DNA of 64,000 nucleotides from positions 80,455 through 144,454 of the forward strand of contig JAVTVY010033732.1 of assembly GCA_036873755.1 (NCBI GenBank), written 5' to 3'. Below are positions 26,989-39,205 of this stretch, piece after piece. Below the pieces are notes generated by a model. The model was not told the origin of the DNA. It saw nothing but the letters and a program-made list of their open reading frames with translations, and did no database searches. Each line of letters starts with the position of its first letter. The first letter of the stretch is position 1. The position numbers were made by a program, and so were the translations under genes. Source of the DNA: Hanleya hanleyi. Lineage: Eukaryota > Mollusca > Polyplacophora > Lepidopleurida > Hanleyidae.

Positions 26989-27884
26989 ATCGTTGTAAAT
27001 TCACTGAAAAATATTAGAAACAATTTACTATGGTTTTGTACAGTGATGAAGGTGATATGGTGGAAAAAGAATTTGTTATAGATGTTTATTAAGTCTCCGC
27101 GTCTGGTAAACATGAAAGAGGTGTTCGGGAATTTGAGGCAGACTTTGTTGACCCCTATGCTAACTCTGTGGACATGGTTGTTGAATTCAAAGGGCACATG
27201 GTGAAAACATTATAGAAAATCTCACGAGAGATTGTTTAACAACGATTGAACTGTCATGTGTTTATAATATTAACATGAACACCACATTCATTGAGAGGAT
27301 TGATCGACAACGATTGATTTGTGATGTAACTTTGTTATTAGATGTTTGATCTTAGATAGAGAATTATGTTGTTCATAGTTGCATAGCTATAATATTGCTG
27401 CACGCGACGCCAAATAAAATTACTCCAAAGCAGCACTGGTTTTTATGAGAGAGATACATCAAATATGAATACAATACCGGTGAGGACATTGTGGACCTGT
27501 TCTTACCAAATATCCCAACTCAATCCACTATAATGTGCTGCTGAAATAAACTTTCTAATAATATAATGCAACCACGAAAACAATTGTTATGAATTTATGC
27601 CACCAATAAATTGTCTTATTCTACAAATGACTGTGTTTTATATATACAAGGTCTAAAAGACCTAATAGTTTGAACGCATAATGGTCAATGCGATCTATGA
27701 AAGTGACCGTGAATGTGTGTCAATGTTCTGATTCGGTTGTTTAAGATCGTTACAATTACCGTCAGTACAAATCAATTTTATTGGATGGGATGCATACTGT
27801 TCTTATTTCCACTATTACAAACAGAGAATGGAAATGGAATTGATATAATTCTATACAATAATAACCTGTAGTTTTCAGCAGGGC
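26989..27884 (+). other. Right flank of the Polinton; continuation of a decayed reading frame, then AT-rich sequence
   Basis: Joining the flanks at the target site continues the frame that precedes the element for a dozen codons before a TAG. Further readable pieces follow to about 27,210 (for example FEADFVDPYANSVDMVVEF). Afterwards nothing is recognised up to the first SLC5 exon. Confidence 0.4.
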
Positions 27885-28091
27885 TTGCACAGGTATTACC
27901 TGGGACATAAGTATTTATGTCAATATGTTTTGTTTACATTGCTCTGGAACGTGTGTGAACACAGCTGTAAGGTATCTCGATGGTTTGCGTGGACGCCCCT
28001 TACTCGTTACTACAAATGTTTACTTTGTACTAAAGGAGAGAGCAGGCCTTTTGTTGCTTCCAAAAAATCGTTGCAAGCAGTATTCGAGAAG

Positions 28092-28184
28092 ATGGCGGGC
28101 TTGGAATCGCTTCCCAAATTGGACTGGACCGATTATCTGATCATTGCCCTCTATTTCGTCGTTGTGTTGATTGTTGGACTTTGG
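28092..28184 (+). CDS. SLC5-family sodium/solute cotransporter, exon 1 (coding part)
   Basis: ATG at 28,092 in good context (AAGATGG), 31 codons, then the donor TGG|GTGAGT. The peptide has DWTDYLIIALYFVVVLIVGL, the first membrane helix of SLC5 (SGLT) transporters, where an Asp precedes a 'i.iYF..v..vGlw' helix. These proteins use the sodium gradient to import sugars, inositol or related solutes across the plasma membrane. The frame is open upstream, but the ATG chosen begins where family members begin. The next exon is 19.2 kb away; the 0-phase junction and protein continuity with exon 2 support the link. Confidence 0.8.
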
Positions 28185-28257
28185 GTGAGTATTCGAAGTG
28201 AAATTCATATGTTTTTGTTTTAACAGATCTTAAGAATTTCTTATTAAGACTGATGCA

Positions 28258-29281
28258 GAATATTACGGAAGCGTCCAGGGGCCACGGTGAAAAAACTTCT
28301 AAACCTGTATGTCGTAATTAAGCGTTACCTATCTCGTAATTACGCGTTAGTATCTCGTAATTACGCGTTAGCTATCTCGTAATTACGCGTTAGCTATCTT
28401 GTAATTACGCGATAGCTATCTCGTAATTACACGTTAGCTATTTCGTAATCACGCGATAGCTATCTCGTAATTACGCGTTAGCTATCTCGTAATTAGGCGT
28501 TAGCTACCTTGTAATTACGCGTTAGCTATCTCGCAATCACGCGTTAGCTATCTCGTAATGATTCGAGTTGCGTCAATTAGTGACCGAGAAGACGACCCAT
28601 GGTCTATTTCCGACATCGTAGAACAAACTGCGCAATGCCAGGCTCCAAGGCTTCCGTTAAGTACAACTCCCATGATTCTAACCCCATTGGCTGTCCGTCA
28701 TTCACGCAGCTCCTGATCTGCCCTCTATTCGACCTCATATGCCCTTTCTCTGATACTCAATGGCTAGACCTTTGAACTTGTGCCACCATTATTAATTGAC
28801 CTTCGATCTACTGGCCCGTGGATCTCGTGCCCAAGTTAGGGCATGCACCGTGCCACCACTTTCTATTCTACTTCTCGGACAGGAAATGACGTCAACGCCG
28901 GACGCAACGTCGTCGCAGAGAGTAACCTCTGACATCGGCCGCCATTTTGGACCGGAAATGACGTTACCACTCACCATCCTCTGCTTTACTAAAACATTTG
29001 CACTCTCTATACTACTCTCTATAGCTGTTACGAGATAGCTAACGCGTAGTTACGAGATAGCTAACGCGTAATTTCTACACTAACGCGTAATTACGAGATA
29101 GTTAACACTTAATTACGAGATAGCTAACGCGTAATTACGAGATACTAAGGCGTAGTTACGAGGTAGCTAACGCGTAATTACGAGATAGCTAACGCGTAAT
29201 TACGAGATAACTAACGCGTAATTACGAGATACCGGTTTAGAAAAATTTTTACCCTGGCCCATAGACGCTTCCGTGGAATAT
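28258..29281. mobile_element. Foldback element with inverted arrays of a 22-bp unit, 1012 bp, with 6-bp target duplication
   Basis: The element spans 28,264-29,275 and is flanked by GAATAT on both sides (28,258-28,263 and 29,276-29,281). Its ends are inverted: TACGGAAGCGTC at the left, GACGCTTCCGTG at the right. Inside each end is GGTTTAGAA (or complement), then an array of TATCTCGTAATTACGCGTTA: about 11 units at 28,308-28,560 and about 10 inverted units at 29,027-29,235. The central 460 bp has no ORF but carries two ETS/CRE-like motifs (GGAAATGACGT) and a YY1-like GCCGCCATTTTGG. Confidence 0.85.
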
Positions 29282-30590
29282 AGTGTATTTTAAAATGCAA
29301 TGGTTCTTGACTTGTTGGCTTGACAGAGAGTGATATAACTTTTCTATTTGATATACCATTACCGATACTGCCAGAATACATTTTGAGAGATCATTCGTCT
29401 CTATCGAAACTGAATTCCGCCAGTCACTGTATGAACAAGATTATTAGGGAACAGAGAGTAACAACTGCACCCTTGAACAAACCACGGTTTGTGCATAACA
29501 TACTTTTATGCACATGTGAACTACAATTTGTAAACAACGGTTGCAACTGTAGACCAAAAAATCACACGTTGGACCAACGTTGGCCAAACATCTGTTAACG
29601 GGAGTGAACACATTATACAGTACATGTACATGTACATCTTATGATCTTGTGTTTGAAGGCCAGAGGATAGCAATATCTCCTGAGTCACAGTATAGTGTTT
29701 GAATATGCGTTTAATACAGAATAATATCAGAATTGATGCTTGGTCGACATCGGGCCTTACAGACTAGTCATTTGTGTTAAATGCCGTAATTGTCATCTGA
29801 CGGCGATACAGCTCACCAATCCCCAGTGTACGAGTTGTCACAGCGACACAGCTCACCAATTACCAATATACGATTTGTCAGAGCATTTCCATCACAGCTT
29901 TCTAGATTTGTATCTAATACCGCTTATGCCGGTGCTAGGGCCCGTGTGGTCAAAAAATTTAATAAAAGCGTACCTGAGATACAACACATATGACGAATCG
30001 TTAGATTCTTGGTTTGTGCTTTAGAACAGGTTAACCAGAAGCCCATACTGTGAAGCCATGTGACTCTGTCAGTATGTCGGCACCTCTTCCCACTTCCCTT
30101 ATATGTGTTGTAATCATAATGATTACCTTCATTTCAGACACATCGGACAATAGTGCAAAAGCCAACATTTTACATAGTAGAGAGACGAGTTATAGTTAAA
30201 TGATAAGAGACACTGTATGCCAAATATTGACAGGATATTGTGGTCGAGGGGGACGAAGCCCCCGAGAGTACAATATCGCGCCAATACTGGGCATACATGG
30301 TCTAGTGTCTATCATGTAACTGTTTTATCCAGTGACCATCCGAGCATAAGGGTGCAGCTCCGCCTCTTTTGGCCTGATCCCGGAAAAGGAGGTCAGCTGT
30401 GGTTTATTTTAAATACATCATATGAAATACACCACGGTTGACTTGTATAGTGAGTTTATTACAAGGAACATATCAAAGGAAATTCGAGAAGTCATTGGAT
30501 TAAAATATCAAAATCTGAGTGAGTGCAAAATATAAATGAATCGTTACAGATACAAAGCCTCATTCCAGCGGCAAAATACTGAGTCGGTCT
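29282..30590. other. Intron 1 sequence, no gene recognised
   Basis: Apart from a 42-bp direct duplication at about 29,797-29,885 (shared ACAGCTCACCAAT and ATACGA or GTACGA) and a foldback at 30,209-30,309, nothing stands out. Frames at 29,320-30,024 lack motifs. Confidence 0.4.
30209..30309. mobile_element. Short foldback element, about 100 bp
   Basis: Outer GACACT/AGTGTC, then GTATGCC/GGGCATAC, a GATATTGT/ACAATATC stem and a central GAGGGGG-ACGAA-GCCCCCGAG hairpin. Imperfect, with small bulges. MITE-like, without coding capacity. Confidence 0.7.
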
Positions 30591-30639
30591 CAAATAATAG
30601 ATGAACATTGCCGAAGGAGAACAGCTGCAAACCTAATGT

Positions 30640-33600
30640 TATGGAATTAGTGAGGGGAACAAGTTTCAGATGTTGTGAAATTAGTGAGGGGAACAAGTTA
30701 CAGATGTTATGAAGTTAGTGAGGGGAATAAGTTACAGATATTATGGAATTAGTGAGAGAAACAAGTTATAAATATTATGAAATTAGTGAAGGGAGCAAGT
30801 TACAGATATTATGAAATTAGTGAGTGAAATAAGCTACAGATGTTATGAAGTTAGTGAGGGGAACAAGTTTAACAAATGTTAAGAAATTACTGAGGGGAAC
30901 AAGTTTAACAAATGTTATGAAATTAGTGAAGGGAACAAGTTTAACAAATGTTATGAAATTAGTGAGGGGAACAAGTTACAGATATGAAATTGGTGAGGGG
31001 AACAAGTTTAACAAATGTTATGAAATTAGTTAGGGGAACAAGTTTAACAAATGTTATGAAATTAGTGAGGGGAACAAGTTTAACAAATGTTATGAAATTA
31101 GTGAAGGGAATAAGTTTAACAAATGTTATGAAATTAGTGAGGGGAACAAGTTACAGATATTATGAAATTGGTGAGGAGAACAAGTTTAACAAATGTTATG
31201 AAATTAGTGAGGGGAACAAGTTTAACAAATGTTATGAAATTAGTGAGGGGAACAAGTTACAGATATGAAATTAGTGAGGGGAACAAGTTTAACAAATGTT
31301 ATGAAATTAGTGAGGGAACAAGTTTAACAAATGTTATGAAATTAGTGAGGGGAACAAGTTTAACAAATGTTATCAAATTAGTGAGAGAAACAAATTACAG
31401 ATATTATGAAATTAGTCAGGGGAACAAGGTTAACAAATGTTATGAAATTAGCGAGGGGAACAAGTTTAACAAATGTTATGAAATTAGTGAGAGGATCAAG
31501 TTTAACAAATGTTATGAAATTAGTGAGGGGAACAAGTTACAGATATGAAATTAGTGAGGAGAACAAGATTAACAAATGTTATGAAATTAGTGAGAGGAAC
31601 AAGTTACAGACATTATGAACTTACTGAGGGGAACAAGTTTAACAAATGTTATGGAATTAGTGAGAGGATCAAGTTTAACAAATGTTATGAAATCAGTGAG
31701 AGGAACAAGTTAAAGATATTATGAAATTAGTGAGGGGAACAAGTTTAACAAATGTTATGAAATTAGTGAGAGGATCAAGTTTAACAAATGTTATGAAATT
31801 AGTGAGGGGAACAAGTTACAGATATGAAATTAGTGAGGGGAACACGTTTAACAAATGTTATGAAATTAGTGAGGGGAACAAGTTTAACAAATGTTATGAA
31901 ATTAGTGAGAGAACCAAATTACAGATATTATGAAATTAGTGAGGGGAACAAGTTTAACAAATGTTATGAAATTAATGAGGGGAACAAGTTACAGATATGA
32001 AATTAGTGAGGGGAACAAGATTAACAAATGTTACGAAATTAATGAGGGGAACAAGTTTAACAGATGTTATGAAATTAGTGAGAGGAACAAGTTACAGATA
32101 TTATGAAATTAGCGAGGGGAACAAGTTTAACAAATGTTATGAAATTAGTGAGAGGATCAAGTTACAGATATTATGAAATTAGTGACTGAAATAAGCTACA
32201 GATGTTATGAAATTAGTGAGGGTAACAAGTTTTTCAAATGTTAAGAAATTAGAGATGGGAACAAGTTTAACAAATGTTATGAAATTAGTGAGAGGATCAA
32301 GTTACAGATATTATGAAATTAGTGAGTGAAATAAGCTACAGAGGTTATGAAATTAGTGAGGGGAACAAGTTTAACTAATGTTATGAAATTAGTGAGGGGA
32401 ACAAGTTTCAGATGTTGTGAAATTAGTGAGGGGAACAAGTTACAGATGCTATGAAGCTAGTCAGGGGAACAAGTTACAGATATTATGGAATTAGTGAGAG
32501 AAACAAGTTATAAATATTATGAAATTAGTGAAGGGAGCAAGTTACAGATATTATGAAATTAGTGAGTGAAATAAGCTACAGATGTTATGAAATTAGTGAG
32601 GGGAACAAGTTTAACAAATGTTAAGAAATTAGTGAGGGGAACAAGTTTAATAAATGTTATGAAATTAGTGAAGGGAACAAGTTTAACAAATGTTATGAAA
32701 TTAGTGAGGGGAACAAGTTTAACAAATGTTATGAAATTAGTGAGGGGAACAAGTTTAACAAATGTTATGAAATTAGTGAAGGGAACAAGTTTAACAAATG
32801 TTATGAAATTAGTGAGGGGAACAAGTTACAGATATGAAATTGGTGAGGGGAACAAGTTTAACAAATGTTATTAAATTAGTGAGAGGATCAAGTTTAACAA
32901 ATGTTATGAAATCAGTGAGAGGAACAAGTTAAAGATATTATGAAATTAGTGAGGGAAACAAGTTTAACAAATGTTATGAAATTAGTGAGAGGATCAAGTT
33001 TAACAAATGTTATGAAATTAGTGAGGGGAACAAGATTAACAAATGTTACGAAATTAGTGAGGGGAACAAGTTTAACAGATGTTATGAAATTAGTGAGAGG
33101 AACAAGTTACAGATATGAAATTAGTGAGGGGAACAAGTTTAACAAATGTTATGAAATTAGTGAGAGGATCAAGTTACAGATATTATGAAATTAATGAGTG
33201 AAATAAGCTACAGAAGTTATGAAATTAGTGAGGGGAACAAGTTTAACAAATGTTATGAAATTAGTGAGAGGAACAAGTTTAACAAATGTTATGAAATTAG
33301 TGAGAGAAACAAATTACAGATATTATGAAATTAGTGAGGGGAACAAGTTTAACAGATGTTATGAAATTAGTGAGAGGAACAAGTTACAGATATTATGAAA
33401 TTAGTGAGGGGAACAAGTTTAACAAATGTTATGAAATTAGTGAAGGGAGCAAGTTACAGATATTATGAAATTAGTGAGTGAAATAAGCTACAGATGTTAT
33501 GAAATTAGTGAAGGGAACAAGTTTAACAAATGTTAAGAAATTAGTGAGGGGAACAAGTTTAACAAATGTTATGAAATTAGTGAAGGGAACAAGTTTAACA

Positions 33601-36600
33601 AATCTTATTAAAGTAGTGAGGGGAACAAGTTATAGATATTATGAAATTGGTGAGGGGAACAAGTTTAACAAATGTTATGAAATTAGGGAGGAGAACAAGT
33701 TTAACAAATGTTATGAAATTAGTGAAGGGAACCGGTTTAACAAATGTTATGAAATTAGTGAGGGGAACAAGTTACAGATATTATGAAATTGGTGAGGGGA
33801 ACAAGTTTAACAAATGTTATGCAATTAGTGAGGGGAACAAGTTTAACAAATGTTATGAAATTAGTGAGGGGAACAAGTTACAGATATGAAATTAGTGAGG
33901 GGAACAAGTTTAACAAATGTTATGAAATTAGTGAGGGGAACAAGTTTAACAAATGTTATGAAATTAGTGAGAGGAACAAGTTTAACAAATGTTATGAAAT
34001 TAGTGAGGGGAACAAGTTTAACAAATGTTATGAAATTAGTGAAGGGAACTGGTTTAACAAATGTTATGAAATTAGTGAGGGGAACAAGTTTAACAAATGT
34101 TATGAAATTAGCGCGGGGAACAAGTTTAACAAATGTTATGAAATTAGTGAGGGGAACAAGTTACAGACATTATGAAATTAGTGAGGGGAACAAGTTAAAC
34201 AAATGTTATGAAATTAGTGAGAGGATCAAGTTTAACAAATGTTATGAAATTAGTGAGAGGATCAATTTTAACAATGTTATGAAATTAGTGGGGGGAACAA
34301 GTTACAGATATGAAATTAGTGAGGGAACAAGTTTAACAAATGTTATGAAATTATTGAGGGGAACAAGTTTAACAAATGTTATGAAATTAGTGAGAGGAAC
34401 AAGTTTAACAAATGTTATGAAATTAGTGAGAGAAACAAATTACAGATATTATGAAATTAGTGAGGGGAACAAGTTTAACAAATGTTATGAAATTAGCGAG
34501 GGGAACAAGTTTAACAAATGTTATGAAATTAGTGAGGGGAACAAGTTACAGATATGAAATTAGTGAGGGGAACAAGATTAACAAATGTTACGAAATTAGC
34601 GAGGGAAACAAGTTTAACAAATGTTATGAAATTAGTGAGAGGAACAAGTTACAGATATTATGAAATTAGTGAGGGAAACAAGTTTAACAAATGTTATGAA
34701 ATTAGTGAGAGGATCAAGTTACAGATATTATGAAATTAGTGAGGGGAACAAGTTTAACAAATGTTATGAAATTAGTGAGAGGAACAAGTTACAGATATTA
34801 TGAAATTAGTGAGGGAAACAAGTTTAACAAATGTTATGAAATTAGTGAGAGGATCAAGTTATAGATATTATGAAATTAGTGAGGGGAACAAGTTTAACAA
34901 ATGTTATGAAATTAGTGAGAGGAACAAGTTACAGATATTATGAACTTAGTGAGGGAACAAGCTATGAAATTAGTGAGAGGAACAAGTTACAGACATAATG
35001 AAATTAGTGAGGGGAATAAGTTTAACAAATGTTATGAAATTAGTGAGAGGATCAAGTTACAGATATTATGAAATTAGTGAGGGGAACAAGTTTAACAAAT
35101 TTTATGAAATTAGTGAGAGGATCAAGTTACAGATATTATGAAATTAGTGAGGGGAACAAGATTAACAAATGTCATGAAATTATTTAGGGGAACAAGTTTA
35201 ACAAATGTTATGAAATTAGTGAGGGGAACAAGATTAACAAATGTTATGAAATTAGTGAGCGGAATAAGTTACAGACATTATGAAATTAGTGAGGGGAACA
35301 AGTTAAACAAATGTTATGAAATTAGTGAGGGGAACAAGTTTAACAAATGTTATCAAATTAGTGAGAGGAACAAGTTACAGACATTATGAAATTAGTGAGG
35401 GGAACAAATTTAACAAATGTTATGAAATTAGTGAGGGGAACAAGTTTAACAAATGTTATGAAATTAGTGAGAGGAACAAGTTACAGACATTATGAAATTA
35501 GTGAGGGGAATAAGTTACAGATATGAAATTAGTGAGGGGAATAAGTTTAACAAATGTTATGAACTTAGTGAGGGGAACAAGTTTAACAAATGTTTTGAAA
35601 TTAGTGAGGGGAACAAGTTTAACAAATGTTATGAAATTAGTGAGAGGAACAAGTTACAGACATTATGAAATTAGTGAGGGGAACAAGTTTAACAAATGTT
35701 ATGAAATTAGTGAGGGGAACAAGTGTAACAAATGTTATGAAATTAGTGAGAGGAACAAGTTACAGATATTATGAAATTAGTGAAGGGAACAAGTTTAACA
35801 AATGTTATGAAATTAGTGAGAGGAACAAGTTACAGACATTATGAAATTAGTGAGGGGAACAAGTTTAACAAATGTTATAAAATTAGTGAGAGAAACAAAT
35901 TACAGATATTATGAAATTAGTGAGGGGAACAAGATTAACAAATGTTATGAAATTAGTGAGGGGAACAAGTTTAACAAATGTTATGAAATTAGTGAGGGGA
36001 ACAAGTTTAACAAATGTTATGAAATTAGTGAGGGGAACAAGTTACAGATATGAAATTAGTGAGGGGAACAAGATTAACAAATGTTACGAAATTAGCGAGG
36101 GAAACAAGTTTAACAAATGTTATGAAATTAGTGAGAGGAACAAGTTACAGATATTATGAAATTAGTGAGGGAAACAAGTTTAACAAATGTTATGAAATTA
36201 GTGAGAGGATCAAGTTACAGATATTATGAAATTAGTGAGGGGAACAAGTTTAACAAATGTTATGAAATTAGTGAGAGGAACAAGTTACAGATATTATGAA
36301 ATTAGTGAGGGAAACAAGTTTAACAAATGTTATGAAATTAGTGAGAGGATCAAGTTACAGATATTATGAAATTAGTGAGGGGAACAAGTTTAACAAATGT
36401 TATGAAATTAGTGAGAGGAACAATTTACAGATATTATGAACTTAGTGAGGGGAACAAGCTATGAAATTAGTGAGAGGAACAAGTTACAGACATAATGAAA
36501 TTAGTGAGGGGAATAAGTTTAACAAATGTTATGAAATTAGTGAGAGGATCAAGTTACAGATATTATGAAATTAGTGAGGGGAACAAGTTTAACAAATTTT

Positions 36601-37520
36601 ATGAAATTAGTGAGAGGATCAAGTTACAGATATTATGAAATTAGTGAGGGGAACAAGATTAACAAATGTTATGAAATTATTTAGGGGAACAAGTTTAACA
36701 AATGTTATGAAATTAGCGAGGGGAACAAGATTAACAAATGTTATGAAATTAGTGAGCGGAATAAGTTACAGACATTATGAAATTAGTGAGGGGAACAAGT
36801 TTAACAAATGTTATGAAATTAGTGAGGGGAACAAGTTTAACAAATGTTATGAAATTAGTGAGAGGAACAAGTTACAGACATTATGAAATTAGTGAGGGGA
36901 ATAAGTTACAGATATGAAATTAGTGAGGGGAATAAGTTTAACAAATGTTATGAACTTAGTGAGGGGAACAAGTTTAACAAATGTTTTGAAATTAGTGAGG
37001 GGAACAAGTTTAACAAATGTTATGAAATTAGTGAGAGGAACAAGTTACAGACATTATGAAATTAGTGAGGGGAACAAGTTTAACAAATGTTATGAAATTA
37101 GTGAGGGGAACAAGTGTAACAAATGTTATGAAATTAGTGAGAGGAACAAGTTACAGATATTATGAAATTAGTGAGGGGAACAAGTTTAACAAATGTTATG
37201 AAATTAGTGAGAGGAACAAGTTACAGACATTATGAAATTAGTGAGGGGAATAAGTTTAACAAATGTTATAAAATTAGTGAGAGAAACAAATTACAGATAT
37301 TATGAAATTAGTGAGGGGAACAAGATTAACAAATGTTATGAAATTAGTGAGGGGAACAAGTTTAACAAATGTTATGAAATTAGTGAGGGGAACAAGTTTA
37401 ATAAATGTTATGAAGTTAGTCAGGGGAACAAGTTACAGATATTATGAAATTAGTGAGGGGAACAAGTTACAGATATTATGAAGTTAGTGAGGGGAACAAC
37501 TGACAGATGTTATGGAATTA
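30640..37520. repeat. Satellite array, 36-bp monomer, about 6.9 kb
   Basis: Monomer includes TGAAATTAGTGAGGGGAACA, then AGTTTAACAAATGTTA. Variant monomers have AGTTACAGATAT instead of AGTTTAACAAATGT and are 31-34 bp. The pattern of variants repeats at a larger scale: the block at about 34,450-35,940 is copied at about 35,950-37,440 (offsets about 1496 and 1391 bp), and 30,660-30,850 resembles 32,405-32,590 (offset about 1742). This is higher-order organisation from unequal exchange. Because 36 is a multiple of three, long frames run through it; they are not genes. Confidence 0.95.
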
Positions 37521-37554
37521 TACGCTGGTCACAAAATAATGATATTTTGACCTG

Positions 37555-37740
37555 TAGTGAAGTGAGTGAGTTTTAACGTCGCTTTCCGCAACATTTCAGT
37601 CATGTCGCGAAGAAACAACAAGCCAATAAAATCAAGCGCAATTACAGTGCTACACATCACATTATCGAATTCATGTTGCTTCTCAGCAAAATGCATTGAA
37701 GCAACAGGAACCTGTGCCAACTAGCTACCAACAAATCAGT
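37555..37740 (+). mobile_element. SINE-like fragment, GTGAGTGAG type
   Basis: GTGAGTGAGTTTTAACGTCG followed by a CATTTCAGTCATGTCGCGA segment. A similar start is at 45,920-45,990. I recall a very common molluscan short interspersed repeat that begins this way. Only the head is recognisable. Confidence 0.5.
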
Positions 37741-37744
37741 GGCG

Positions 37745-39205
37745 ATGTAACGGAGTGTAATGTACGATATAGCAGAAAGTTATTGCACTCATGTATGATG
37801 ATGTACATTACAGAAGTTATTGCACTGATGTATGGAAATATGCAATACAGCACTAAGCTATCGCACTGATGTATCGAGATGTATATTACAGCAGTAAGTT
37901 ATCGCACGGATGAATCGAGACGCGCGTATCGCACTGATGTATGAAGATGTACATTACAGCAGTAAGTTATCGCCATGATGTATCGAGACGCGCGTTACAG
38001 CAGTAAGTTTTGGTACTGTGTAAGAAGATGTACATTACAGCATTAAGCTATAGCACTGATGTATGGAGATGTACATTACAGCTGTAAGTTATCGCACTGA
38101 TGTATGGAGATGTACGTTACAGCAGTAAGTTTCGCACTGATGTATTGGGACGCACGGTACAGCAGTAAATTATGCCACTGATGTATGGAGATAAACATTA
38201 CACAGTAAGTTGTACGGCACTGGTGTATGAAGATGTACATTACAGCAGTGAGTTACCGCACTGATGTATGAAAATGTACATTACAGCTGTACATGTAAGT
38301 TATTGTACTGATGTATGGAGAGATACATTACAGCAGTGATATATCGCGCTGATGTATCGAGACGTGCGTTACAGCAATAAATTATCGCACTGATGTATGA
38401 AGATCTACATTACAGCAGTAAGTTATCGCACTGATGTATGGAGTTGTACATTACAGCAGTAAGATATCGCAGTGATGTATGGAGATGTACATTACAGCAG
38501 TAAGTTAGCACAGTGATGTATGGAGATGTACATTACAGCAGTAATTTAGCACAGTGATGTATGGAGATGTATATTACAGCAGTAAGTTAGCACAGTGATG
38601 TATGGAGATGTACATTACAGAAGTAAGTTAGCACAGTGATGTATGGAGATGTACATTACAGCAGTAAGTTAGCACAGTGATGTATGGAGATGTACATTAC
38701 AGCAGTAAGTTAGCACAGTGATGTATGGAGATGCACATTACAGCAGTAAGTTAGCACAGTGATGTATGGAGATGTACATTACAGCAGTAAGTTAGCACAG
38801 TGATGTATGGAGATGTACATTACAGCAGTAATTTAGCACAGTGATGTATGGAGATGTACATTACAGCAGTAAGTTAGCACAATGATGTATGGAGATGTAC
38901 ATTACAGCAGTAAGTTAGCACAGTGATGTATGGAGATGCACATTACAGCAGTAAGTTAGCACAGTGATGTATGGAGATGTACATTACAGCAGTAAGTTAG
39001 CACAGTGATGTATGGAGATGTACATTACAGCAGTAATTTAGCACAGTGATGTATGGAGATGTACATTATAGCAGTAAGTTAGCACAGTGATATAAGGAGA
39101 TGTACATTACAGCAGTAAGTTATCGCACTGATGTATGGAGTTGTACATTACAGCAGTAAGTTATCGCACTGATGTATGGTGATGTATATTACAGCAGTAA
39201 GTTAT
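37745..39205. repeat. Satellite array, 41-bp monomer, left part
   Basis: Monomer contains GTGATGTATGGAGATGTACA, then TTACAGCAGTAAGTTAGCAC. Early units (37,745-38,450) are diverged; units from about 38,470 to 39,080 are nearly identical, with a multi-unit pattern. Interrupted at about 39,205 by a LINE fragment and resumed at about 40,513. Confidence 0.95.

Noticed and set aside
28308..29235. CRISPR-like or integron-like array of 22-bp units
   Set aside because: Units are contiguous, inverted between two arms and bounded by a target duplication, so it is a foldback element.
30845..37447. Many open frames of 60-223 codons with a repeating MKLVRGTSLTNV-type peptide
   Set aside because: They are the 36-bp satellite read in frame; 36 is divisible by three. 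All three frames show them and they stop wherever a 31-34-bp variant occurs.
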